Shown here piece by piece: positions 44,358 through 56,148 of a stretch of 64,000 nucleotides of DNA. Position 1 is the stretch's first letter. Each line of letters opens with the position of its first letter. The notes beneath the pieces were generated by a model. It saw only the letters and a program-made list of their open reading frames with translations. It was not told the origin of the DNA and searched no databases. A program made the translations under genes and the position numbers. Origin of the DNA: Fallopia convolvulus (taxonomy: Eukaryota > Streptophyta > Magnoliopsida > Caryophyllales > Polygonaceae); the NCBI GenBank assembly GCA_964016875.1, contig OZ024727.1:7898893-7962892 (forward strand), read 5' to 3'.

Positions 44358-45777
44358 CTACGTAAGAACTATTAAATGGTGCGAGTGCACAGATTGAGAA
44401 TAAGGATAGATAAGTGTGTTAGGCACATTAATGTACCAAGATGGTTAGTCCATTCGATAACCATTCTTGCTCCCTGTTATTAATGATTCTTAATCAAGCT
44501 TTGATTAAGTCAATCTGATTAGTCGATGGAGGCTTTTCAAAATGTTATGTGAGTAATATGGGTTCCCAACAATTGTTCATGCTTCGTAAAGGAACCACAA
44601 GTTGTGGTGTCCTATCTCTTGATTATGCGAGTCTCCTTCTTATTCTCTATAAGACTACTAACTGTTGGATCATAATCCGAGTCTAATCGGATTTGGATGC
44701 CAATATGTTTAGTTACAACCATAAGAACCAAGTTAGTTTCTCCGATTGCTTAGTCTTTCATTAGACTAACCCGTCCATCTTCTCTTCTTTTATATGGTCG
44801 GCTGGTGTCCACCGTTGGTTTACGACACAGCAGGTTCTTCTTGAAAGTTGATTCAAGAGGCGGATTCAGAGGTTTGAAGCTCCAGAAGTTGAAGAAAGGT
44901 TTCCAATGCCTATACTTGAGTGAAGATCATGGTTGAACTACTTCAAAGTGAAGCTGAATCTCAGAAGTAAGAACTTAAGGAAGACTTGAAGAAGATTTTG
45001 TTTAAATAGAAGGTTGTTCTATTTATTTACTAATTCTTTGTAAGTTAAGGCTTGTATAAGACCTTTTATTCTCTTTTCCGCTGTAAAGTTTTATTTAATT
45101 TTGTTAGGTTTTAAATGGTTTCATTTACCTTGTTCTAGTAAGTTCTGTCAGGTTAAAGCCTTGGGTAACTCTGGTTTAGTCCTAATCGGGTTTACTAGCG
45201 GTAATACCTCTAGGGTAAGTAAGGGGGTGTTACAATATTCATCACAAGCATCTGCAGCAACTCCGTAGGCCAACATGCGGATTGTAGCGGTACATTTTTG
45301 TAAGGTAGACAAACCAAGCCTACCAGTCGCATCTGGCCTTTGTTGAAAGTGAGGCATCTCGGTGGACAATCGGTCAACAATGCGCAAGAAGACGTTCTTG
45401 CACATTCGAAACCTTCTTCAGAAATGCTCATCGGGGTATGTTGGTGTCTCGCTTAAATAATCATTGTATAGTCTTTCATGCCCTCCTTCCCTTCCTCTTT
45501 CAATGTAGGTTAGACGTTTGCGGGGTCTTGAACCTTCTGCTTCTGCTTGTGCAGCTGCTATACGAAGTTGAAGATTGGTTTGAAGTTGTTGGTATGTAGC
45601 TTGCCGTTGATTGTATGAGACTTCTAGCTCGTTCTCTGACTCAGATGAATCAGAGCTATTGGTAGTAGACATTTTTTGAATGGTGAGAATTGCTTATTAA
45701 ACTGAAGAAAGTTATAGATAAGGAAGAGTTTGAGGAGAGTTGTGAGTTTGATGCAAATTGTTGAATGTAAAGTGTGG

Positions 45778-45786
45778 TTTATATAG
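45778..45786 (-). promoter_or_regulatory. TATA box of the PIF transposase
   Basis: On the minus strand CTATATAAA lies about 105 bp before the ATG at 45672. The leader between has no ATG in a good context. The 78-bp tandem repeats begin immediately upstream. Confidence 0.6.
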
Positions 45787-46255
45787 AAAAATAAGAATTG
45801 ATTTTATCTTGTCTGCCACAAGATAAGAATTGATTTTACTATATTTTTATTGTCTGGCACCAAAAGGTAATCAAATTTCGCTTTTCAAAGATCACATGCC
45901 AACTAAAAGATAAGAAGAGAATCCAATCTTATCTTGTCTGCCACAAAAAAAGAATTGAAAATAATTTTGCAGGGATCACATGCCACAAGATAAGAAGAGA
46001 ATCCAACACTTGAAATGTCTGCCACATGATAAGAATTGATTTTAAGTCTTCAGAGATCACATGCCACAATAAGAAGAGAATCCAACACTTGAAATGTCCG
46101 CCACAAGAGAATTGATTTGAATTTCGAGGAGATCACATGCCACAATAAGAAGAGAATCCAACACTTGAAATGTCTGCCACAAGATAAGAATTGATTTGAA
46201 TTTTTCGAGATCACATGCCACAATAAGAAGAGAATCCAACACTTGAAATTTCAAA
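45783..46255. repeat. Tandem repeats of about 78 bp between the two PIF ORFs
   Basis: Five to six units share 'GATCACATGCCAC', 'AAGAAGAGAATCCAACACTT' and 'GTCTGCCACAAGATAAGAAT'. The last three units (about 46000-46250) are nearly identical; the first ones are more diverged. They fill the space between the ORF1 stop (46323) and the transposase promoter. Confidence 0.85.
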
Positions 46256-46322
46256 ACACAAAGTACAGCGCATCAGCATGAAACTAAAACAAACAAGAAA
46301 ATGCCATAAATTGATAGAAAAA

Positions 46323-47556
46323 CTACACGACATTCAAGTTGAGGTCCCTAGCCAATTTTTGTTTCACTGTTGCTTTCTCGGGAGTGAGGTATTCTTCATT
46401 AAGCAATTTGATGTATTGTTTCAGCTTCCACTTTTCAATATCATTTTCCTTCATCGCTGCAATCTGAGTGGTTGTCTGCAAATATGTGTCTTGCAAACGT
46501 TTGGAAAGCTCAATATCTCCATCTAATTGGGAAGACGATGAGGCTCCTTTTCCTCTTCCTCTCTTAGCAGCCTTTATGCCTATTGGGTGCTCAATAGGTG
46601 ATGCATTATACATACTCATTGGAGTATCGAGACCAGAAGCATTGCCTTCAATCGATTTCGTGCTCGATCTCTTTGAGCTTCCACTTTCGAAGCTTGGCTC
46701 AACATACAATTCCTTCCATCTTCGCTCATCCTTGAGATGCATCCAGCACTTCTCTAGAGTGAATGGTTTTCCCTTTCGAACGAAATAGAGTTTATGAGCC
46801 TTGTTCAGAACATCGTCTACCGACTCACCACTAGCCTTCAAGCTTTCTGCTTTTCGATATTCACCTACAAACATACCAACATCAACATTAATTCTAGTCC
46901 ATTTAGACTTACATCCCTTCCAAGTTCGTCCATTTGCCCCTTTCTCTTTGTTGTAGTAGTTCATATCTCGCTTCCAAAAAGTTTTGCTCTTTTGCTCGTT
47001 GTTTACGATGATGTCCTTACTTGTGTTGAGCCAGGCACTCACGAGGAGAATTTCATCGTCATTACTCCAGATTTTTGCGCTAGTAAATTCTTCCTCCTCT
47101 GAAGAAATTTCTTCTACAACTTGTGATCCACGACCACGAGCTCCACGACCGCCACGGGATCTACGACCACGACCACGAGTTGCACGACCACGAGAACCTT
47201 CTGGTTGAGTGCTATATGGAGGCTCGTCTTCTAGTTCAGAGTTGTGTATCCATATTTTCAGATGAGCCTAATGAAATCGGTGATTGTTGAGACTGGCCAA
47301 AGTTTTGGGAGGCTTGCACATATGGATTGTAAGATTGTGATGAGAGCTGTTGCACATATTGAAGATTTGATTGAAAACTTTATGGAGGGTAAGGTAGTAC
47401 ATGGTTCATTTGTGGAGGGTAATTATGTTGGAAATTTTGTGGATGATAATTTTGTTGTAAATGTTGTTGATGGAAATTTTGAGGAGGGTAGTTTTGTAGG
47501 AAATTTGGTTGGAAATTTTGTGAAAAATCAGGTGGAGGGTTTTCACCTGGATCCAT
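46323..47556 (-). pseudogene. PIF/Harbinger ORF1 (Myb/SANT-like, NAM-associated), broken
   Basis: ORF1 proteins of PIF elements bind DNA and help import the transposase. The ATG at 47556 opens an Asn/Gln/Pro-rich N-terminus (MDPGENPPPDFSQNFQ). A TAA near 47380 and a frameshift near 47240-47260 interrupt it. The frame then shows an Arg/Gly-rich stretch, the trihelix/Myb-like domain ('WLNTSKDIIVNNEQKSKTFW', 'NGRTWKGCKSKWTRINVDV', 'KPFTLEKCWMHLKDERRWKE') and a C-terminal helical region ('KWKLKQYIKLLNEEYLTPE'), ending at 46323. It is on the same strand as the transposase and upstream of it, so both belong to one element. Confidence 0.85.
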
Positions 47557-47622
47557 ATTTTTCAAAAAGAAAGTAATGGAAGAACTTCTTTGAATGTGTT
47601 TTACAAATGAGAATCACATACA

Positions 47623-47630
47623 TATTTATA
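47623..47630 (-). promoter_or_regulatory. TATA box of PIF ORF1
   Basis: TATAAATA on the minus strand, 67-74 bp before the ATG at 47556. Confidence 0.6.
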
Positions 47631-47639
47631 GCCAAAACT

Positions 47640-48475
47640 AGGGTTGATGAAGCTAGTATTAATATGATTTAAAAATAGGGTAGATAAAACTACTTTATAA
47701 AATATGTTAAATGAAGCTAGTATTAAAATAATTTAAAAATAAGGTAGATAAAACTACTTTTTAAAATAAGGTAGATGTAACTAACTTTCAACTTAGGGTG
47801 AATAAAACTAATTTTCCAAATAGGCTAGATAAAACTAGTTACATTATGTCTCGTTTTACTAGTTATATTAAATATAGTAAATAAAACTAATTTTGTTCAT
47901 TTACTAGTTATATTATGTCTCTTTTTTATTAAATATTTGTTACAATGAGTTATTTAATAAATGGCTAAATGTGTTTAATGACCCTAAAACAACCTTAAAA
48001 ACTAATTTAATTTTAAAATAATTCAATTTAAATTGGTATCTATGTGTAGATAAAAAAATTTAAGATTTTTGGTAATTTTTAAAAAAAAATAAATTATACT
48101 AGCACAAAATAATAACTAACACAACAAATAAATCATCCTAAATTAAACCCAAACATCATGTGTCACATGGCAAGTGATGAATGGTTAATTAAAGAATGGG
48201 CTTCACTTGAGCCCTCTCTTTCATCGATTCACTCTGCGAAATTTGGAATTGCGTTTCACCCTTCTTCTTTTTTGCTTTTCCCTTTTTTTTTTACTGAAAT
48301 TCAGCATGAAACCGGTGGTGAGCCCACCGATTTTCATGCTCTTAGAAGTATAGGGTTTGTGAAACCCAAACTAGAATTAAAATAATCATACCTCTCAGTT
48401 CTTGTATTTAGCATAAGAAAAAGAGATTACCTCACACATACCAAATAAGAATTGATAACTGATATTAACAAATTG
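47640..48475. other. AT-rich sequence beyond ORF1, no gene
   Basis: The words TAGATAAAACTA and TTACTAGTTATATTA recur several times between 47690 and 47930, as expected for the subterminal region of the PIF element. No terminal inverted repeat or TTA duplication could be fixed. The 75-codon frame at 48158-48385 has no recognisable family. Confidence 0.4.
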
Positions 48476-48476
48476 A

Positions 48477-49556
48477 TACCCGACAACGCAGCCAAAAATT
48501 TGATGCAGCCAAAACTAACGCGCAAGCAAACGGGGTCAATTGTATTACCTCACGTATCGATCTCACAAGGACCAATGTAATACCATTCGAAACTCAACTA
48601 GAAAATTAGGTCTAAAATAAGAATTTGGGAAAATCTATATCTAAGGTAACAAAAAATAATGCAAATAAAAAGGATAAAATCAATATGATAGATGTGTTTA
48701 TGGTTATAGATCACCACACCAATGTTTCAATAAATAAAAGTATACTATGCTTGAATCTATTTGAAGGGCCGACCAACTATCTAAAATAAACACTAATTCA
48801 TTTAGGACGATAAGCGTTTGTACCTAAACTTAACTAACAGTCACTCTCGCACAAAGCTAGTTGAATTTAGATCATTTAAGCTTTTAGAGATTAGGGGAAA
48901 ATAAAAACAACATTCGCTCTCGCGCTCCGCTGAAATTACTCAAACCCTAAAACAATTAAGATAGTTAAGAAATCTACAAGAAAAATTAAGTCACTCTCAC
49001 GCAAATAATTCTCAAATCTAATTCATAGAGATCTAAAAAGAACCAATTTTTAGTTCTTAATTTATCAATATCATATTATTGTTATCTCCTCTTTGTCTCA
49101 AATCCTAATAGGAATACTATATGCAAAAGCAAGTAGGGTATGAAGCAACTTATGATTGAATCAAATATTATATCAATTCAAGCAAAGAACATAACTTTAA
49201 TTAAATACACATTAAATGGATCACCAAAAGCTTAGAACTAGATATTTAGCTAAATATGATTGAAGAAATAACCATAATATATAAATTATCCATCAACAAA
49301 TAAAAATTATACTATAAAAATAAAGATTAAGAAAACTTAGTCTAAATAATATAGACAATCCAAAGTGACGACTAGAGTCATCAAACACCAAAATCTTCAA
49401 GAAGGACTGAATTCCACGTTAAAATCTTCGTATTGTATTCTCCAAACCTAAACTAAAGCTAACTCTCTTCTAAATTAAACTAATATAATATCTAATGTCC
49501 TTAGATTTCATGTAATATTCCTCCTATATATCTCTCCCTTGCCACCTCTTTCTTCT

Positions 49557-49560
<4 letters not shown>
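48477..49560 (-). repeat. Gypsy (Athila/Tat-like) LTR with adjoining primer-binding site
   Basis: The segment 48501-49560 starts TGATGC and ends CTATCA. Read on the minus strand, its end is followed by TTTTTGGCTGCGTTGTCGGG (complement of 48478-48497), a mutated form of the TTTGGCGCCGTTGCCGGGGA primer-binding region of Athila/Tat elements. It is therefore a 5' LTR of a minus-strand element whose internal part is lost at about 48400. Confidence 0.5.

Positions 49561-49643
<83 letters not shown>
49559..49643. repeat. (TA)42 microsatellite
   Basis: An uninterrupted TA run of about 85 bp. It produces artificial Ile-Tyr reading frames on the minus strand. Confidence 0.98.
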
Positions 49644-49645
<2 letters not shown>

Positions 49646-50061
49646 GCGCTAGTTTTTCTAGTTGGATCAGATCTATGAAGTTCGCCCTTGGTGCAAAATC
49701 CAAGCAAGGGTTCATCTCTAAATTGTATGTTAGACCTGAGTATCGAACAAATGATTATGATCGTTGGATTAAGGCAAACTATATGGTGCTGGATTCTCAA
49801 CTCCATATCTTCCACCATAACAAAGGGGTTTATGTTCATAATTAGAAGCCTCATAGAAGTGCTAGGTGGATTAGTTAAACCAAAAGGCATTACTAACCAT
49901 TCATGCAATTCATACTTAGTTTTAAAGGTTGTTTTCCACTCATCCTCCTCTTTCATCCTAATTTGATGATACACACATCTTAAATTAATTTTAGAAAAGA
50001 AATAAGGACCATGTAATTCATTTAACATGTCATATACACTAGGAATAGGGTGACTGTAATT

Positions 50062-50328
50062 TATTAAACATATTGCTCTAAATTACAATTACTCAGAGTC
50101 TGTATTTTCTCTATTATATTAGCATTTTGTATTTGCTCCAATACGATGCGTTTTATGTACTGGCTTAGAGCCACATCATGATGCTCTCCTGTAGCTCAGC
50201 ATACAAGAGCACTCGTTGTAACGGACTCTGACAACTCTCTGAATCAAATTGCTCTTCATTTGCGCTATGCTCTCTTTTCCTTCTCTCGTTTCTTCTTATT
50301 GATTTCTGGTTTTTCACAAATTGTAAGA
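50062..50328 (+). repeat. 5' LTR of Copia-B
   Basis: 267 bp. It matches 55881-56148 with about 2 percent difference by eye. Starts TATTAAAC, ends GTAAGA. Confidence 0.92.
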
Positions 50329-50396
50329 TGGTATCAGAGAAATAGATCCTTCTACCTGGATCTATTCGTTCGGATTTTGATTTTCTGAGCTTTGAC

Positions 50397-50884
50397 GATG
50401 ACGGGACTGGACGATGGAAAGAAGAAATCGGTGCTCGGCGAAAGTCATCCAGAAACGGCGATTTCAGATCCAAATCATTGGTTGTATTTTCATCATTCGG
50501 ATCATCCGAACTATGCGTTGGCTACGCAACTCCTGAGTGACACCAATTATCATAATGGCGGCGAGCTGTGGAGGTGTCTCTCATGGCGAAGAATAAGCTT
50601 GTGTTTATGACTGGCGACTACAAAAGGCCAGATTTAGGAACAATTCTCGAGATGCAATGGAGCCGATGCAATAGCATGGTGATAGCTTGGCTTCTTCATT
50701 CAGTCGAGAGAGATATCGCTGAAATGCTACTTTACTGTGACACAACCACTGAGATTTGGTCGGATATGAGATAGCGTTTTGGACAACCAAGCATGGCGGG
50801 ACTTATCAGGTTCAAAAAGAGTTGTTCACCATTGTTCATGGTAACATCATTGTGTCTTCTTACTAAACTAAATTTAAGCGTTTA
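50397..50884 (+). pseudogene. Copia-B gag N-terminal part, broken
   Basis: Frame pieces give 'DPNHWLYFHHSDHPNYALAT' then 'MAKNKLVFMTGDYKRP' and 'NSMVIAWLLHSVERDIAEML', the capsid start of Copia gag. At least two frameshifts and a stop (near 50772) interrupt it before the open frame beginning at 50885. Confidence 0.75.
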
Positions 50885-52714
50885 TTGGATGAATATCTAG
50901 TGCTGTCTGAGATGCCTAAGTGTGGAAAATGTGGATTGCTTAACAATATCCCTCAGATGGTGTTAAACCAACAGATCCTGCAATTTCTTGTTGGTTTAAA
51001 CAAATCATTCTCTTCTGTTAGAGCAAACATGTTGATGAAGAAACCCATGCCTAGAATAGGTGAGGTTTATCAAATGGTCTTAGAGGAGGAGAAACAACGA
51101 GGATTGAACAACAAAACCAATTCAGTTACTAATGATTCCACAACTTTGAGTGTTTTCCCTAAGCCTAAGCAGAGCTCTTCAAATTCTGGTCGCAATGGTA
51201 ATCAGAATTTCAATCCAAAGACCAGTTCACAAGGATCTGGCAATGATAGTTCTAATGTTTCATCCGGGACTTCAAATGGGGGAAACACCAACAACACTGT
51301 GATGAGAAAAGTCAATTGTTACTCTGATCATTGCAAGATACCGGGGCATTCTTTAAGTCGTTGCTACAAGGTAAATGGATATCCCAAAGACCGAGACAAG
51401 AAATTTGCTGCAAATTCATCTGTTGGTGAAGAAAACAAAGAGCCAACAGACAACGGAGTTATGGTCACCAAGGGACAATATGACAGGCTCATGGCATTGC
51501 TAGATCAACAGCAGATTGGAGGTCCTTCCGCAGGGAATAACAAATCCTGTATGATGACATGTACAAGTTTCTGTTTCTCTATACATGGTAATTCTCATAT
51601 TTGGATCATAGATAGTGGAGCCACTCATCATATTTGTCCAAATCTGAACCTATTTGATACTCATGTACCTTATCTTGATTCCAATTTCATTACCCTACCC
51701 AATAACAAGCAAACCAAAATTTGTCATATTGGAACCATTCATTTGTCTCCATCAATTGTCCTTAAAGATGTCTTACATGTTCTAGAATTTACATTCAATC
51801 TCTTGTCTGTCAATCAATTCGCAACTGACCTACACACTAATGTCCTTTTCACTCCTACTAAATGTCTTATTCAGGACCATTCAATGAGCATGCCTCAAGT
51901 TCTTGGTAGAGCTTCAAGGGGTCTCTATCTTTCTTGTCCTCCCTTAGATCAATCAAGTCCAGAGAGAAATAGTTTTGAGTTCCACAAATGTAATAATGAT
52001 GGCAACAATTTTTCTTCTGTTCAAACTTTTAGTGCCATGACACTTGAGTTGTTCCATTTAAGACTTGGTCATGTACCTTTTGAATCTATGTCTCGTTTTC
52101 CCTTCTATAAAGACATCAAAACTGGTAAAAAACACCAGTTGTGCACAATTTGTCCTAAGGCTCGTCAACAAAGAGCATCTTTTCCCACTAGTAAAATCCA
52201 AACTAATCAACCTTTCCAACTTCTTCACACTGATATTTGGGGACCATATAAGACAAAAACATACAATGGTTTTAGTTATTTTCTTAGTGTGGTAGACGAC
52301 TACACTAGAACAACCTGGGTGCATTTGTTGACTGACAAAAGTGATGCATTTCCTGTCCTTCACCAGTTCATTATATATGTTGAAAAACATTTTTCTTGCA
52401 ATGTCCATACAATCAGATCTGATAATGGTGGGGAATTTTGTAGTCATGAGGCACAAAACTTCTTTTCCAATCATGGTATCACACACCAAACCTCTTGTGT
52501 TGATACACCACAGCAAAATGGTGTGGTAGAACGAAAGCATAAGCACCTCCTTGAGACAGCTCGAGCTCTTCTTTTCCAATCCAATCTTGTTGACTCTTAC
52601 TGGGGTGAATGCATCCTAACCTCCACATATCTCATCAACCGTTTTCCCTTGGCAAGCCTTAACTTCATCACACCCTTTGAAAAATTGTATGCAATTAAAG
52701 CCACCAACTTATGA
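50885..52714 (+). pseudogene. Copia-B gag C-terminus, protease and integrase
   Basis: A 609-codon open stretch without a proper ATG start. It contains the knuckle region 'SDHCKIPGHSLSRCYKVNGY' (the first Cys of the usual CxxC appears replaced by Ser), protease 'WIIDSGATHHIC', the pre-integrase 'LFHLRLGHVPFE', and the integrase core with Asp in 'LLHTDIWGPY', Asp in 'IRSDNGGEF' and Glu in 'QQNGVVERKHK'. It ends at 52714 because of a frameshift in the integrase C-terminal part near 52680-52700. Confidence 0.88.
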
Positions 52715-54335
52715 CCACTTAAGACCATTTGGCTGCCTTTGTTATATCTCTACCCTCAAAAGAAACAGAACCAAATTTGAGCCTCGTAGCATTCCATGCA
52801 TTTTCCTGGATTATTCACCACATACAAAGGGGTATAAAGTACTTGATATCACCACTCAAAAGGTGCATATCTCACGAGACATTCAATTCCATGAACTTGT
52901 TTTCCCCCTTCATTTTCCCAATATTAAGCTATCTTCTTCTTTCCCTCTACCTAACATCAATAATCTCCATGATCCTATTTTCTTTCCGTCTACCACACAT
53001 TTCACTGAACCTATAAATCCAGATTTACCCTCAGATCCACTCCATTTTCTTCCTTCTACTCTGGATGATGTTTTGACATCACCACAAGTTTCTTCCTCAA
53101 CCACCACACATAATGTTCCATCACCCTCTTCAACTGAGTCTATTCCTTTACCTCCCAGAAGAATTGAAAGAGTTCATCGACCACCATCTTACCTCCAGGA
53201 TTACATTGTCAATTTTGTAGATGCTACATCACAATTCCCACTCATGAATGGTTTTTACAAGTCTTCCTTTGCCCCTTTAGCTTTATCTAGTAACATTTCT
53301 CCCATTATTTCTGAACCCAAGACCTATAAACAAGCCTCCACAGATCCAAATTGGGCTATTTCCATGAAAAAGGAACTAGAATCTTTAACTACTAACAAAA
53401 CATGGATTGTTGTATATCTTCCTGCATGTAAGAGGGAAATAGGTTGCAAGTGGGTGTATAAAATCAAACTCAAAGCAGATGGAAGCATAGAGAGGTACAA
53501 GGCTCGTTTAGTGGCCAAAGGATACACCCAGCAACAAGGTTTAGATTTTGAAGAAACCTTCTCTCCAGTGGTTCGTATGACAACATTTAGAGTGCTCATC
53601 TCCTTGGCCTTAAATAGAGGCTGGAAAATACATCAACTAGATGTTAACAATGCATTCGTGCATGGAGATTTGGTGGAAGAGGTATACATGCAAATGCCAG
53701 ATGGAATAGCCAATCCTCATGGCAAGGTTTGTTTTCTCAAGAAAAGCCTTTATGGGCTCAAACAAGCATCAACGCAGTGGTTTCACAAACTGACTACTAC
53801 TTTGGTGACTTTGAATTTTGTTCAGTCCAAGTATGATTCCTCCTTATTTCTACAACAACAAGGTCAACACATGACAGTTCTAGCAATCTATGTTGATGAT
53901 ATTCTAATCACAGGCTCATACTCTTCTATGATCACTAGATTGAAGCAAGCTTTGGACAACCTTTTCAGCATCAAAGATCTAGGAGAATTGAATTATTTTC
54001 TTTGCATTCAAGTGTTACATCAAGGGGATTCTTTAATTCTGAATCAAAGCAAACTTGCCAAAGAATTAATTGAAGATGGTAATGTCCACTATCTACATTC
54101 TAGAGCAACTCCTTTGCCTATACATTTTAAGCTTGGTGAGACAGGGTCAGGGGAAGCTATTTCTGATCCAACTCTCTACAGAAGTCTGGTGGGCAAACTA
54201 AATTACCTTACTAATACAAGGCTTGATCTCTCTTTTGTTGTCCAGATATTAAGTCAATTTCTGCAGAAACCTCTTACTTCCCACATGGATGCTTTACAGC
54301 ATCTATTGTGCTATGTAAAAGGAACCATGCATTTT
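52677..54335 (+). pseudogene. Copia-B integrase end and reverse transcriptase
   Basis: This frame takes over from the preceding one ('YDHLRPFGCLCYISTLKR') and runs through reverse transcriptase: 'IGCKWVYKIKLKADGSIERY', 'ARLVAKGYTQQQGLDFEETF', 'LYGLKQAS' and YVDD (residues 405-408). It enters the RT-RNase H linker and is cut at 'CYVKGTMHF' by the solo LTR at 54336. RNase H continues after 55355. Confidence 0.9.
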
Positions 54336-55354
54336 TGATGAAAGGATCGATGGTGTAGATGATGGTGCAAAGAGATCACCACGAGAATCCAAGGAATTCC
54401 GACAACAAACACCACGCAACGGACCCGTCTTAAACTGGATGGATCTTCCTCGTCCGAACTCGGATTTGAGTGATTCCAATTCGAGAAGTTAGATCTCTGA
54501 GTCTAGTTTAATCCCTCAAAATATGAGAGAAAGATAATGAGTGGATTGAAAGTTATGTCGAATTTACGGAGATGGTGCAGAAACCTCCGAGATGGATGAT
54601 GGTTCGAAAATGGAGAGAACAAGGGGATATGGATGCTTGATAACTTGGATATGACTCACCAAGCTCTCAAACAAACTAGGATTCTCGAATTGTCGGATAT
54701 GACTCACCAACAATTGAACAACGAGAATTGAACGAAACAAAACAAGAACTTTGAATTGAAAAAAATGCAAGGAAAAGAGAAGCAAATTTCGTCCAAGTCT
54801 ACCAAGGGAGGAGGGGGATGGACGACCATATAACCTAGATAACAAGCCTCACAAAATCAGCCCCCTCATTTAAAGAAAATTACAAAAACAACCCATAAAT
54901 ACCGAGAGCACATTAATCGTCCTTAACCGTTAAGTTGTCACTTATCGAACCATGATGTATCATAAGACTCCAACTTTCACCTTTGCTAACCAAAGTCCAA
55001 CTTATGAGACATGAGATCCTCCTTGATCTTGTCAAGAATTTCCGTAGCATGTTCTCGAGTGATGCGCCGAAGATAGGGCGTGGTACCTTGACTTGGCTTC
55101 TTAGCGCCTCGGACACCGGCCTTGGATATTTGTCCAAGTGAAGACCCTCCTTTGTTGTGCAAATTGAAATTGTCTTTAGGGCTGAGATCTTCACTCAAAT
55201 CATGGAGCATAGTCCCTTTAAAAGTGCCCGAAGAAGTGGTACCATTCATCAAAGGCCAAGGCGCGCCAAGGTCGGAAATCAGCGTGTGCAACGACGCCCC
55301 AATATGCACGATATTGTGGGGCCATGACTCGATAGATGGAATCACATCAATTTT
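54331..55354. mobile_element. Solo LTR inside Copia-B with ATTTT duplication
   Basis: The 1,014-bp insert (54336-55349) starts TGATG and ends CATCA and is flanked by ATTTT (54331-54335 and 55350-55354). Removing it joins Copia-B in frame (..TMHF / GLLFQLG..). It has no intact coding content. The minus strand carries a 119-codon open frame (54986-55345) with 'RRITREHATEILDKIKEDLM', similar in style to the end of gypsy polyproteins. A small non-autonomous element is possible; a solo LTR is simpler. Confidence 0.8.
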
Positions 55355-55873
55355 GGTCTTTTATTCCAACTTGGAAATCACATCAAACTCCAGGCCTTCT
55401 CTGATTCTGATTGGGCAGGATGTCCAACTACACGCAGGTCTGTCACTGGTTATGTGGTACTTCATGGTACCAATCCCATTGCCTGGAAATCCAAGAAACA
55501 AGCAACTGTATCCAGGAGTTCCTCCGAAGCAGAATACAGGGCTCTTTCTCAAGCTGCAACAGAGATCACATGGCTAGTTAACTTGCTCCAAGAACTAGGA
55601 GAAACTAATCTTCAACCTGTCACACTGCATTGTGACAATCGTTCTGCCATTTATATCTGTGAAAATCCAGTGCTCCACGAGCGCACGAAACACTTGGAAA
55701 TCGATTGTCATTTCACAAGAGAGAAAGTCATGGATGGGTTACTTCAATTAACCTATTTACCTACAAAGAATCAGCTTGCAGATGTTCTTACAAAGATATT
55801 ACCATCCCGGCATCACAAGGAACTTCTTATCAAACTGGACATGGATATTCAACAACATCCAGCTCCAGTTTGA
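55355..55873 (+). pseudogene. Copia-B RNase H
   Basis: 'AFSDSDWAGCPTTRRSVTGY', 'SRSSSEAEYRALSQAATEI', 'LHCDNRSAIYICENPVLHER', 'TKHLEIDCHFTREKV' and 'NQLADVLTKILPSRHH' are the full set of Copia RNase H blocks with Asp-Glu-Asp. It is intact in itself but separated from RT by the solo LTR. The stop TGA (55871-55873) precedes the purine tract. Confidence 0.92.
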
Positions 55874-55880
55874 GGGGGGC

Positions 55881-56148
55881 TATTAAACATATTGCTCTAA
55901 ATTACAATTACTCAAGAGTCTGTATTTTCTCTATTATATTAGCATTTTGTATTTGCTCCAATACGATGCGTTTTATGTACTGGCTTAGAGCCACGTCATG
56001 ATGCTCTCATGTAGCTCAGCATACAAGAGCACTCGTTGTAACGGACTCTGACAACTCTCTGAATCAAATTGCTCTTCATTTGCGCTATGCTCTCTTTTCC
56101 TTCTCTCATTTCTTCTTACTGATTTCTGTTTTTTCACAAATTGTAAGA
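55881..56148 (+). repeat. 3' LTR of Copia-B
   Basis: 268 bp, directly after the purine tract and followed by the TAATT target duplication in gypsy RT sequence. Confidence 0.92.

Larger units (their letters stand above)
40868..45239 (-). mobile_element. Long solo LTR (Ty3/gypsy, Tekay/Del-like) with ATATT duplication
   Basis: The insertion 40873-45234 is flanked by ATATT on both sides and has TGTAA(T/C)A at both ends. On the minus strand it starts TGTAACACCCCCTTAC, a typical chromovirus LTR start, and ends CGCAGTTATTACA. No primer-binding site, gag or pol is visible and I found no second copy of either end inside, so I read it as a solo LTR. Without the inner insertion it is about 2.95 kb, within the range of Tekay-type LTRs. 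The alternative is a short non-autonomous element; a search for a repeat longer than 100 bp within it would decide. Confidence 0.7.
39953..45672 (-). pseudogene. PIF/Harbinger transposase, three stops, split by an LTR insertion
   Basis: Segments 45672-45235 and 40867-39953 join in frame to 450 codons once the insertion and one ATATT copy are left out. The N-terminal half has 'RMCKNVFLRIVDRLS' and 'DATGRLGLSTLQKCTATIRM'; the C-terminal half has 'GMLGSIDCMHWRWKNCPTAW', 'ESVASYDLWIWHSFFGTPAT', 'NDINVLDRS' and 'DVERAFGVLQSRFAV'. These carry the DDE catalytic residues (Asp in SIDC, Asp in NDIN, Glu in VERA). The enzyme would cut and rejoin PIF element ends at TTA/TAA targets. It is dead for two reasons: the 4.4-kb insertion, and in-frame stops TGA (45418-45420), TAG (40736-40738) and TAA (40352-40354). 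Its own TATA box is at 45778-45786. ORF1 of the same element lies upstream on the same strand. Confidence 0.9.

Noticed and set aside
49524..49715. Minus-strand ORF with a long Ile-Tyr run
   Set aside because: It is a translation of the TA microsatellite.
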